The notes beneath the pieces are model-generated. The model worked only from the letters and a program-made list of their open reading frames with translations. It did not search any database and was not told the DNA's origin. A DNA stretch of 64,000 nucleotides from Desulfovibrio sp. Huiquan2017 (lineage in GTDB: Bacteria; Desulfobacterota; Desulfovibrionia; Desulfovibrionales; Desulfovibrionaceae): contig NZ_JAFMPN010000005.1 of the NCBI RefSeq assembly GCF_017351175.1, positions 1-64,000 on the forward strand. The letters are read 5' to 3'. Position numbers and translations under genes: made by a program. Within the stretch, counting starts at the first letter, position 1, and the number at the start of each line of letters is the position of its first letter. This document shows, piece by piece, positions 36,544 through 43,867 of the stretch.

Positions 36544-36580
36544 TGACGCCACGACGAATCGAGCTATGATTTCGATTCGT
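36544..36580 (+). promoter_or_regulatory. promoter with overlapping palindromic operator
   Basis: -35 TTGACG (36544-36549), 16-nt spacer and a near-consensus -10 TATGAT (36566-36571). A perfect inverted repeat CGAATCGA (36556-36563) / TCGATTCG (36573-36580) with 9-nt gap straddles the -10, the classical position for a repressor. It drives the three unknown genes that follow. The rest of 36343-36543 has no feature I can support. Confidence 0.7.
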
Positions 36581-36618
36581 GGCCGTCCTGGCCGTGAACC
36601 GCAACGACGGGGGGGTTG

Positions 36619-36945
36619 ATGGGGATATCAGATTTTTTGGCATTGGAAGTGGAACGGATTGCCACCGCCGAAGATCGGCGGTCACTGATCGAGGCGCTTC
36701 CAACCGTGGACGATCTCGTAATCAGCGAGACGCTTGTGGCGGTTCCTGGGGCCGTCTTTTACCATCTCCAGATTTCCAGGTGTCAGAGCGGTGGACATGT
36801 TGGACGGGTCTTTACCGGGTTCAGTACGACTTCGGCGTTGATCACAACGGATCCGCAGGTGCCGTCGGAGATAGCGCTGTCAAGGGACGAGCTATTCGAG
36901 AGCCAGGATGCTCTTCTCGAAATCGTCATGAACCGTGAATGCTAG
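36619..36945 (+). CDS. Hypothetical protein, first gene of unknown operon
   Basis: A 108-aa protein without recognised domain: an N-terminal amphipathic helix region (MGISDFLALEVERIATAEDRRSLIEAL), then beta-rich VAVPGAVFYHLQISRCQSGG... and an acidic helix at the end (SRDELFESQDALLEIV). A G-run ribosome site directly precedes ATG 36619. It overlaps or abuts the next gene and is the first cistron behind the operator-bearing promoter. Codon use and base composition differ from the core genes to the left. Confidence 0.6.
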   Translation: MGISDFLALEVERIATAEDRRSLIEALPTVDDLVISETLVAVPGAVFYHLQISRCQSGGHVGRVFTGFSTTSALITTDPQVPSEIALSRDELFESQDALLEIVMNREC

Positions 36946-36953
36946 GGGGAGTC

Positions 36954-37331
36954 GTGGAAATCAGCAGAAAAGGCGTCGTTCTTGACGAAAAAAAGTTTTC
37001 CGAGCTTGTCGGAAGCGCAACGAATGCAAGGCACTCGTTATCCGAGATATTCTCCGGGATCTGCTTGTATCTTGAGGAAAACGGTGAAGTCGTTGCCGAG
37101 TTCATTGCGGATGGTGGAACATTGCACTACGTGACGTTCCAACTCGGAGACTGGTTCCCAAGAGAATCTGCACCGGCAAGGATCGTCCAAGCGTACAAAG
37201 ATGCAGTAATAAAGGCTGAAAAATGCGGTGTTGTTTACGACATTTTTACTGGAGAACGAATGTTTGCTGGTGCTGGAAGGCGTGAAAAAAGTCTTGGAGA
37301 CTTGCTTCGCGAAGCGGTCGATGATCTGTAG
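36954..37331 (+). CDS. Hypothetical protein, second gene of unknown operon
   Basis: 125 aa starting at GTG 36954 behind GGGGGA; an earlier ATG at 36939 in the same frame overlaps the upstream gene and has no ribosome site. The N-terminal part is helical (LDEKKFSELVGSATNARHSLSEIFSGICLYL), followed by strands (VVAEFIADGGTLHYVTFQLGDWF) and a basic Gly stretch (AGAGRREKSLGDLL). No family is recognised. It is part of the 36619-38209 unit. Confidence 0.6.
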   Translation: MEISRKGVVLDEKKFSELVGSATNARHSLSEIFSGICLYLEENGEVVAEFIADGGTLHYVTFQLGDWFPRESAPARIVQAYKDAVIKAEKCGVVYDIFTGERMFAGAGRREKSLGDLLREAVDDL

Positions 37332-37345
37332 CCGTGGAGTTGAAA

Positions 37346-38209
37346 ATGGAAGACAAAATGACGCGAAAATCACGCCGCACCGGTGCGCTTGAAAACGGTG
37401 AAATCGACAAAAATGATGCACACCAACAGGAGATTCTGTGCTCATGGCCGGAGCTATTCTCCGTCCCCGAAGCTATGGCATCAGAGATCAATCTCCGTGC
37501 AGGATTCCTGACGATCTCAACACCTGGGATGACTGTCAACGAGTTCGGCCACGCAGTTAACGATCTCAAGAGCCATGGCCTGATCCCAGGCGGAATCCGC
37601 CCACAAAACTTGCTGTGGGACGGCCAGAATATCGTCGACCTGATGCAAAAACTCCGCGTCCTCCAGTCGTTCGGCACCGTCCATATGCACGACCTCCCCG
37701 GCTACGATCTTGGTCATCCGGCCGTCTTGACGACCGACGCGTCTTGCCAATGCTTCCTCGACGAGACCGTTCACGGCCGTCATATCTCCCAATATATAGG
37801 GCGAGTCGCTTCGATCGACGCGATCGAACATTACGAGGCCCTGGCAAAAAAATGCCTCCGATCGCCGATCGTAACGCCGGCAACCATCTACCGAGCAGGG
37901 TTCGAGTTGTCAGGTCGCGATTCCCTCCCCGACATGACCGAGGTTCGCAAGCGGATCATCGACGACGGCCCAGCAACGATCAAGACACGATGCGTATACT
38001 GCGGGACTGCCGTCAAAGTCCGTGGTTATCTGCGTGACCGGGAGCCACACTACGAAGTCGACACAACGCCACGCTGCCCTCACCTCCGTCTCCTCGTCGG
38101 TCAATTCCGCCTCGATGGCCACGGCAGTCAGTTTTTCGATTTCCTCGTCGTCCGACACGTTCGCGACCCCGACAACAAGCCCAATAATTCACACAAAGCC
38201 GACGACTGA
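37346..38209 (+). CDS. Hypothetical protein with Cys pair, third gene of unknown operon
   Basis: 287 aa, ATG 37346 with GGAG 6 nt upstream. The middle part has His/Asp-rich segments (VHMHDLPGYDLGHPAVLTTD; ETVHGRHISQYIG). Near residue 214 there is a CVYCG knuckle, then RCPHLRLL about 30 residues later, which could form a C-C-C-H metal site. The C-terminus is His/Asp-rich. No recognised family; it might be a DNA- or metal-binding phage/plasmid accessory protein. A strong terminator follows. Confidence 0.6.
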   Translation: MEDKMTRKSRRTGALENGEIDKNDAHQQEILCSWPELFSVPEAMASEINLRAGFLTISTPGMTVNEFGHAVNDLKSHGLIPGGIRPQNLLWDGQNIVDLMQKLRVLQSFGTVHMHDLPGYDLGHPAVLTTDASCQCFLDETVHGRHISQYIGRVASIDAIEHYEALAKKCLRSPIVTPATIYRAGFELSGRDSLPDMTEVRKRIIDDGPATIKTRCVYCGTAVKVRGYLRDREPHYEVDTTPRCPHLRLLVGQFRLDGHGSQFFDFLVVRHVRDPDNKPNNSHKADD

Positions 38210-38237
38210 TTCCCGTCAAGCCGTCAGCCCTCCTTTA

Positions 38238-38264
38238 GGCCCCCACTTCGGGGGCCTTTTTTTT
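38238..38264 (+). terminator. rho-independent terminator
   Basis: Perfect GGCCCCC / GGGGGCC stem with loop ACTTC and eight T residues. Stems of the same C/G type recur after genes at 58-64 kb. Confidence 0.95.
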
Positions 38265-38354
38265 CCATCTTCTTCCAACCTTTTTTCTTCCAATTTTCCA
38301 TGCGCATAAAATATTTTTTTTCGTGTTACAGCATTTGGCCATTTCCAAATCGAC

Positions 38355-38380
38355 AAAAACCTGTCAGCGCCAGGGGTTTT
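38355..38380. repeat. copy 1 of imperfect palindrome shared with 59171-59197
   Basis: AAAAACC and a core AGCGCCAG followed by GGG-TTTT. A second copy with a few changes lies at 59171-59197. Each copy ends about 118 nt from the start codon of an unknown gene (38499 on +, 59054 on -), so it may be a regulator site or a recombination/plasmid element. Confidence 0.5.
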
Positions 38381-38423
38381 CGCAATCGACTTTAGCGAAT
38401 AACATATCCAGAGCAACTACTTG

Positions 38424-38437
38424 AAATATTAATATTT
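38424..38437. promoter_or_regulatory. AT-rich perfect palindrome upstream of unknown gene
   Basis: AAATATTAATATTT lies 61 nt before the start at 38499, where a promoter should be. It is a possible operator; the -35/-10 cannot be fixed with confidence. Confidence 0.35.
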
Positions 38438-38498
38438 GATGTGGAACTATTTAGTCATGAGATGTAGCTGAACCCCGCAAAAACAAGGAGAGAAAAAG

Positions 38499-39107
38499 AT
38501 GGAACTGAACAGGGAAACGATCAGAAATACTTTCGGGACACCGAATACCTCCACCGACCGCCTTGTGCCTGTCACTGTTCGACCGGATGTCAGGTTCCTT
38601 GACGGCCGAGGCCGAGAGAAGGACTGGCTGCCGGATGTCGATGAAGTTAAGACCTGGATGTGCGTCGTCCATGGCCAATCGTACGTAAGCAAGCACAACG
38701 GCGTCGTTCTGTCCGGCCGTAGCCGCCCCCTCGTCAACGATACGTGCCAGAAAGGCGATCTTGCAACCGGAGCGCAAACCGTACGCCTCGCTCCCGGAAC
38801 GGTCGTCCAGGCTGGGATCTCAATCGTGTTGCGCAATGGTTTTAGGACGGTGACGGCGGTCGTCGGAATCGTTCCAGAACCTAACCCACTTCCCGCAGAC
38901 AATGATTTCAGTGACGCGAATCTTTGGCCTCTGGACGCCGCCGTCAAGACGTCGGAAAGCGTCACGCACTTTGCGACGATCAAGGTGGAGGGGGTTGTGC
39001 AGTTGTTGCCAGAAGACGCGCGTTTGATCTCAAACTTTCGAGAAGAGATTCGAATCCATGGCGAAAAATATGTCCGAAAGGTGTTGAATTTTGTGGCAAG
39101 CGAATAA
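38499..39107 (+). CDS. Hypothetical protein, island gene
   Basis: 202 aa, AAGGAGA ribosome site at good spacing. It is mostly beta-strand in pattern (RLVPVTVRPDVRFLDG, TWMCVVHGQSYVSKHNGVVLSG, VRLAPGTVVQAGISIVLRNGFRTVTAVVGIVP), with a short helical end. No signal peptide or known motif. It is monocistronic, with palindromes upstream and a hairpin downstream. It may be a phage/plasmid accessory gene; no function assigned. Confidence 0.65.
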   Translation: MELNRETIRNTFGTPNTSTDRLVPVTVRPDVRFLDGRGREKDWLPDVDEVKTWMCVVHGQSYVSKHNGVVLSGRSRPLVNDTCQKGDLATGAQTVRLAPGTVVQAGISIVLRNGFRTVTAVVGIVPEPNPLPADNDFSDANLWPLDAAVKTSESVTHFATIKVEGVVQLLPEDARLISNFREEIRIHGEKYVRKVLNFVASE

Positions 39108-39169
39108 GAAGAAGGAAGGACAAGGTCCAACCAAAGAGAAAAAGTCGTTTCGATTTGATTTAACAATTT

Positions 39170-39198
39170 CTCTTGAGAATCAAGAGGCTTTCTCTTTT
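39170..39198 (+). terminator. probable terminator
   Basis: CTCTTGA / TCAAGAG stem with GAA loop then GCTTTCTCTTTT, 60 nt after the unknown gene. Confidence 0.7.
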
Positions 39199-39315
39199 GC
39201 TAGAAATATTGATAACCCTCAAGGTGAGCCCCCAAACAATTTATGGGCCAGGAACTTCTCGGTCTTTCTGTTTTCCGATTCCATCTTGCTTCCATCCCCC
39301 CCAAAATGCCTTCAT

Positions 39316-39361
39316 CCCTGTCCTAACAGGGTTTGACCGCCACAGAACACCTCTGTCAAAC
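39316..39361. repeat. two adjacent inverted repeats past the end of the APE-like operon
   Basis: Hairpin CCCTGT-CCTA-ACAGGG (39316-39331) and, sharing its last G, an inverted repeat GTTTGAC (39331-39337) / GTCAAAC (39355-39361). They lie about 130 bp beyond the stop of the last APE-cluster gene and may end its transcript, although no T-run follows. Otherwise 39199-39486 shows no gene. Confidence 0.4.
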
Positions 39362-39486
39362 TGAGTCGATGAAAGTCTCCCTGAAGAGCTTTGACTGAAT
39401 TGATAGAAGAGTATGATTTTCCAATCAACCGGTTCGATGTCGTTTCATCTCTGTATTCACTGATGGACTTGTTTACAATGAACAGG

Positions 39487-40656
39487 CTACCAGTCCCTTT
39501 CTTTGCCCAACCCGTTCACGGGGATGTGTTTACCAAAGGTCCAGGACGCTGGCCGTTCGTATCTTGAAAGATGCGCCTTGGACCATTTTTGCAATTCCAA
39601 CTTTAGGACACCTATATCCTGGCCCGAACCGTAGGGCACGATAAACGCCTTGAGCCGCGTCCCCTCGTCAGATCGCATGAGACGTACCGCGCATTTTTCA
39701 ACCAAGGGATGGTCCAAAAGCACCTCCCGCACCCTGGCAGGATAGACGTTGACGCCCGCCACCTGCACAGCACAGTCCTTGCGTCGACGGGGAGTAAAAG
39801 TCGCAGGACCGTACCAATCAAGCAGATCCTGTAGAAGACACTCCGTCGCACCGCCACCTTCCGTTTTCCGGGCCAGAACAGCATCGTCGTCGGTCCGGGT
39901 CCAGTGGTCCAACAGTGTGTAGCACCCCAGATGGTCGGTGCGGTAGCCCACACCGCCGGTCTCCGATGATCCGTAAATCTCATACATCAAAGGCAATCCG
40001 TTCGCCTTGACCATTTCAATGGTCTTTGCTGGACACGGCCCGGTGGACGTGACGCCGTGCACATCTGCATGGAAATGCACGCCCATCTCGGCGAGCTTGC
40101 CCCACAAAAGAGGAAAGGCCACCATGAGGTCTCCATCTCGCAACGAACGGGCCAGCCCAGGCGTGGGCAACGGCACCACCCACCGGACCTCAAGGCCCAT
40201 GACACGCGGGAGTAGAATGGAAAAGAGAAAGCCGTAAATATGATGGCGTGGCACAAAACAGACAATCCGTTTCCTGTCTTGAAAAAGCAGGGCCAGATTC
40301 TCGACTTCCTGAACATGTTCGCCAAAATCATGTGTCGCAGGCTTGGGCTCATTGGTGCTTCCGGAGGTAAAAAATGTCATGCGGTCACCGGCAGCAAGCC
40401 ACTGCTGGTAAACACTTTCCGCCCACGCCTCCAGGGAAATCGCTCCGATGTTTGCCGGGGGCTTCGCATGAAACATGTGGGCGATGATATCGCCCACACC
40501 CTCCAGGTCGTCCACGGCATCGCACGTCGGAACAAACTCCGGACTGAGCGAACCGCCCGGCGCAAGGCGCATGCAGGCATCATAGGATAAATGAGCCAAA
40601 AGAACGCTGGAAATTATTTCACGGATATCTGCAAGTTGAAGATTGATGGCGCGCAT
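39487..40656 (-). CDS. AMP-dependent acyl/aryl ligase of APE-like cluster (ApeH-like)
   Basis: A 389-aa ANL-superfamily enzyme expected to activate a carboxylic starter with ATP and load it on CoA or an ACP. P-loop-like FFTSGSTNEPKP (residues about 95-106), YEIYGSSETGG (A5 motif), and a C-terminal region with VQVAGVNVYPARVREVLLDHPLVEKCAV. It is shorter than typical 500-aa ligases in the N-terminal part, as in ligases of aryl polyene clusters. It is the last gene of the leftward cluster. The substrate (perhaps a hydroxybenzoate-type aryl acid) is inferred from cluster type only. Confidence 0.8.
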   Translation of the reverse strand: MRAINLQLADIREIISSVLLAHLSYDACMRLAPGGSLSPEFVPTCDAVDDLEGVGDIIAHMFHAKPPANIGAISLEAWAESVYQQWLAAGDRMTFFTSGSTNEPKPATHDFGEHVQEVENLALLFQDRKRIVCFVPRHHIYGFLFSILLPRVMGLEVRWVVPLPTPGLARSLRDGDLMVAFPLLWGKLAEMGVHFHADVHGVTSTGPCPAKTIEMVKANGLPLMYEIYGSSETGGVGYRTDHLGCYTLLDHWTRTDDDAVLARKTEGGGATECLLQDLLDWYGPATFTPRRRKDCAVQVAGVNVYPARVREVLLDHPLVEKCAVRLMRSDEGTRLKAFIVPYGSGQDIGVLKLELQKWSKAHLSRYERPASWTFGKHIPVNGLGKERDW

Positions 40657-40661
40657 AAGAT

Positions 40662-41519
40662 CTATTCTCCGGTTACGCTGAACCAGACGTCACCCTCCCG
40701 ACAGGCGGTCTTCAGCTCTTGTTCCCTGGCGCCCAACGCCGCAGCGGCAAGCTCCAGGCCACAGGAAGTCGGACTCTTTCCCCAGAGATCCGTCAGGTCA
40801 CACGTGCCGAATTCTCCCTGGTCAATAACGACCGTATCGGCTTTGAAATTTTCCGGACGAGCCTCAATTTCCAGCGAGGCGAATCCCCCAGCCTCGGCCA
40901 AGAGGAAAAAGGCACTGCCCTCACCCACCGGCGGTGCATCCAAACGCCCCTCAGCGGCGTTCAAACGTTCGGTGTTGGCTTCAAGAAGCGGCGTAGTCTC
41001 GTCGGTAAAGCCCAAAAGGATGGTATCAACCCGACCTTCCGCCAACCAGAGTGCCGCTGTCTGGATTCCGGCCTGAACAGCTCCCCGCAACTGGCAGAGT
41101 GTTGTCTGCGGACAGGGGTAATCCAACAACATGGAAAGCACTCCCGCCGGGATGTTATGAACGGAAAGGGAAAAGGCGAGCGGTGAAGCCAACGCCGGCC
41201 CATCGTCAATGAGGGAGTCCTGAAAATCAAACGTCGTCCGGGACGGCCCGTAACCGGTACCGAGCACGATCCCCATACGGTCGGGAAGTACGGACAGTGT
41301 ATCGGCAGCCTCCAAAGCACGGTAAGCCGCCAGCAAAGTCATGCGGGTAAAATGGTCCATGCGCCGCAACTTGCGGGCCGGGACATACTCGGCCAGTGCC
41401 TCGGTCGGAGTCTCGTACGCCGCAGGCAGCGGCACGTCCTTGCCGTCCAAGGCTTGGCGGACCAACGCACCGTCGCCGATGGGAGCAGCCAGACCAACCC
41501 CGTGGATGGAGAGCTTCAT
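40662..41519 (-). CDS. Ketosynthase chain-length-factor-like protein (ApeC-like)
   Basis: A 285-aa protein resembling the N-terminal half of beta-ketoacyl synthases (LSIHGVGLAAPIGD; GIVLGTGYGPSRTTFDFQDSL; SPLAFSLSVHNIPAGVLSMLL). It lacks the active-site Cys: the aligned segment is TLCQLRGAVQAG, where C is not at the nucleophile position, and no HTGT or GH motif follows. Such stand-alone halves act as chain-length partners of a true KS. Its start overlaps the KS stop in ATGA, suggesting it pairs with that KS. Confidence 0.78.
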   Translation of the reverse strand: MKLSIHGVGLAAPIGDGALVRQALDGKDVPLPAAYETPTEALAEYVPARKLRRMDHFTRMTLLAAYRALEAADTLSVLPDRMGIVLGTGYGPSRTTFDFQDSLIDDGPALASPLAFSLSVHNIPAGVLSMLLDYPCPQTTLCQLRGAVQAGIQTAALWLAEGRVDTILLGFTDETTPLLEANTERLNAAEGRLDAPPVGEGSAFFLLAEAGGFASLEIEARPENFKADTVVIDQGEFGTCDLTDLWGKSPTSCGLELAAAALGAREQELKTACREGDVWFSVTGE

Positions 41520-42703
41520 CGCCGGTCCTCCTTCTCCAATATGAGGACGGAATTATTGCCGCCGAAAGCCAGTGACTGGCTCAAACCGAATCGCCCCGAG
41601 AAAGCGGTTGGACAGGCTACCGGAGAAAGGCCGATAGCCGGATCGGGTTCGCCAAACCCCTTGCTTGGCGGCAGCACTCCACGCTCCAGACAGGCCAGAG
41701 TGAAGGCAGCCTCCATGGCCCCGGCAGCCCCCAACGTATGCCCGGTGAACCCCTTTGTCGCAAAAACAAGAGATTGACTGAAACGATCGCGCAAGACGTG
41801 CCCCTCCACCAAATCGTTGGCCTTGGTGCCGGTTCCGTGCACGTTGACACAGGCCACATCCTCGCAGGTTATCCTGGCCTGCCCCAGGGCCGTATCCAGA
41901 GCCTGTAACAGCCCCCGAGCCTCGGGATGCGGAGCCGTCAGGTTGTAGGCATCACCGCAGGTTCCATAGCCCGCCACACGGCCTCTCCGGGGGGCTCCAA
42001 AGCGCTCTGCCACATTGGTAGAGGCGAGGAGCAACACACCTGCGCCCTCGCCCAAATTAAGCCCCCTACGGTCTTTATCGAACGGTCGGCAGGGTTCCGG
42101 GCTGGTATTCATGAGCCGGGCAAAACCGTTGTAGGAAATTTCGCTCAAGGCATCCGCACCTCCAGCGATGGCCACGTCGCACCAACCGGCACGAATCCAG
42201 GCTGCGGCGATGCCGATGGCGTCTGCACCGGAAGTACAGGCATTGGTCACAGTCTGGCAGGGACCGCTCAGATCGTAATGAACAGCTAGCCCCTCGGCCA
42301 GATTCCCAGCCAGGTAATGCAGGATGGGAGCCAGCTGCGGTTTCTTACCGGCTTTCCAGCTGCGATAAAAATCTAAGAAGTCGAGCGACGCGCCAACCGA
42401 GGTGCCGATGCACACCCCGACCCGAAGTTCGTTTTGCACGCTCAAGACGTCAGGCACCCCATCCAACGCATCATGAACGGCCATATGCAGTAAATTTGCG
42501 GAACGCCCTGCAGATATACTCGATGAATCTACCCACTTCTGGGGCACCTCGAAAACGGGATAGGTGACGGCCTGCTCACAGATAAAATGCGTAGGCGCAG
42601 CCGGCTCTCCCTTCCCGGCCAGCATGGTCTCCAGACAGGCATCAAGCGTGGGACCGGCCGCACAGATGCAACCCGCCCCCAGAATAGCCACCTCGCCAAG
42701 CAT
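41516..42703 (-). CDS. Beta-ketoacyl-ACP synthase 1 of APE-like cluster
   Basis: A 395-aa decarboxylating Claisen condensing enzyme of KAS I/II type. The complete triad is visible: Cys156 (VTNACTSGAD), His289 (NVHGTGTKAND), His322 (KGFTGHTLGAAG). The start ATG 42703 lies one base after the ACP stop; the longer open frame reads through the ACP gene and is rejected. It is the probable catalytic partner of the adjacent chain-length factor, elongating the polyene on the ACPs. Confidence 0.9.
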   Translation of the reverse strand: MLGEVAILGAGCICAAGPTLDACLETMLAGKGEPAAPTHFICEQAVTYPVFEVPQKWVDSSSISAGRSANLLHMAVHDALDGVPDVLSVQNELRVGVCIGTSVGASLDFLDFYRSWKAGKKPQLAPILHYLAGNLAEGLAVHYDLSGPCQTVTNACTSGADAIGIAAAWIRAGWCDVAIAGGADALSEISYNGFARLMNTSPEPCRPFDKDRRGLNLGEGAGVLLLASTNVAERFGAPRRGRVAGYGTCGDAYNLTAPHPEARGLLQALDTALGQARITCEDVACVNVHGTGTKANDLVEGHVLRDRFSQSLVFATKGFTGHTLGAAGAMEAAFTLACLERGVLPPSKGFGEPDPAIGLSPVACPTAFSGRFGLSQSLAFGGNNSVLILEKEDRR

Positions 42704-42704
42704 C

Positions 42705-42956
42705 TTATCCCTCGTTCTCGATAAACCGAGCCAGACTCTCCACCGACTGCAGGGCTTCCATTCCCTCCTCAGCGTTCTGAATCTCGGTATCGAAAAACTT
42801 CTGAACCAGCACCACGAGCTCCACCGCGTCCAGGGAATCCAACCCAAGTCCTTCGTCGCCAAACAGCGGTGCATCGTCCTCGATGGTGGCCGGGTCAATA
42901 TCCACAAGATCGAGTTCCCTTACCAAAACCGTCTTGATTTTTTCTCTGAGATCCAT
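42705..42956 (-). CDS. Acyl carrier protein 1 of APE-like cluster
   Basis: An 83-aa ACP with phosphopantetheine Ser41 in GLGLDSLDAVEL. Acidic four-helix pattern; N-terminal start MDLREKIKTVLV. GTG codons at 42965 and 42974 are alternatives. It sits between the LPLAT gene and the KS gene with 1-6 bp gaps. It carries the growing or starter acyl group. Confidence 0.9.
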   Translation of the reverse strand: MDLREKIKTVLVRELDLVDIDPATIEDDAPLFGDEGLGLDSLDAVELVVLVQKFFDTEIQNAEEGMEALQSVESLARFIENEG

Positions 42957-42961
42957 CCGAA

Positions 42962-43867
42962 TCACTCGTCCCACATGTTGAAGAAATTATAGAACTGCCA
43001 AGGATATGTTTCGACAAATTCCCCAAGTCCGTCCGCTAACATCTGGGCATACGGCCTGTATGCTTCCGGCTCCCGCCCCAGACGTTCGGGGAGGTCAATT
43101 ACCTTTGAAACCCATATTCGTCCACACCCGGAACCCGTACGGCAGGAAAAGGTCACCACCACGGGAACCTGGAGCGAAGAAGCCAGCTTGAATGCCCCTA
43201 TGGGCATCCGCACCGTGCCGCCGAGGAACTCCACACCGACCGTCCCCCGGTCACTGCCAAACGGCCTGTCACCCATGACGCAAAGCACGCCGCCCCGCTT
43301 GAGCACTTCAAGCATTTGCAGCGTTCCGCCCATGGGAGACGTCGGGTCAATGATATCGAACGACGGTCCTCCGGACTCTCCAAATTCGAAATAGTGCCGG
43401 TCCACATCCCGAACATCCCGGTACATGACAACCGCCTTGGGGGCATCGATATGGTCGAGAAAAGACATGCCTAACTGCCAGCAGCCCACATGCCCGGTCA
43501 CCAGCACCAATCCCCGCCCCATACCGGCGAGTTCCGTCATCCGCTCCCGGTCCTCGGCAGTGGCCGTCATTTCGAAATCCCCAGTGATGCCCATAACGGC
43601 TCGGTCCACCAGCATTTTGCCGAACTCCAACTGAAGCCGGAAACAATCCAGCAGGGATTGCACGAACGACCGCTTGCCGAACCGCCGCAGACGATAGTCA
43701 CGGGACCGCTTCCGAACATCGGGACGCAATGTGTAAAAGACCACGACAAAAAAAAGCATGGCATAGGCCAACGGCCGCCCTGCCAGCTGGATTGCATGGT
43801 AGAAAAGCCGGTGCGCAAACCCCGACGCCAGACTCGCACTGGACCATACCGATCTGCGAGCACTCAC
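42962..43867 (-). CDS. LpxL/HtrB-type lysophospholipid acyltransferase
   Basis: A 301-aa membrane-associated acyltransferase. An N-terminal hydrophobic helix (about 25-48) is followed by the catalytic region VLVTGHVGCWQLG with His126 (the HxxxxD/E-type site; here the acid position is Gln, as HVGCWQ) and CVMGDRPFGSDRGTVGVEFLG. It would acylate a lipid or glycolipid anchor. Its start overlaps the glycosyltransferase stop by 4 bp; in enterobacterial APE clusters I recall a single glycosyltransferase/acyltransferase polypeptide, so this pair could be the split form. Confidence 0.83.
   Translation of the reverse strand: MSARRSVWSSASLASGFAHRLFYHAIQLAGRPLAYAMLFFVVVFYTLRPDVRKRSRDYRLRRFGKRSFVQSLLDCFRLQLEFGKMLVDRAVMGITGDFEMTATAEDRERMTELAGMGRGLVLVTGHVGCWQLGMSFLDHIDAPKAVVMYRDVRDVDRHYFEFGESGGPSFDIIDPTSPMGGTLQMLEVLKRGGVLCVMGDRPFGSDRGTVGVEFLGGTVRMPIGAFKLASSLQVPVVVTFSCRTGSGCGRIWVSKVIDLPERLGREPEAYRPYAQMLADGLGEFVETYPWQFYNFFNMWDE

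Noticed and set aside
41516-42907. 463-codon version of ketosynthase 1
   Set aside because: The first 68 codons run through the ACP gene in another frame; ATG 42703 right after the ACP stop fits homology.
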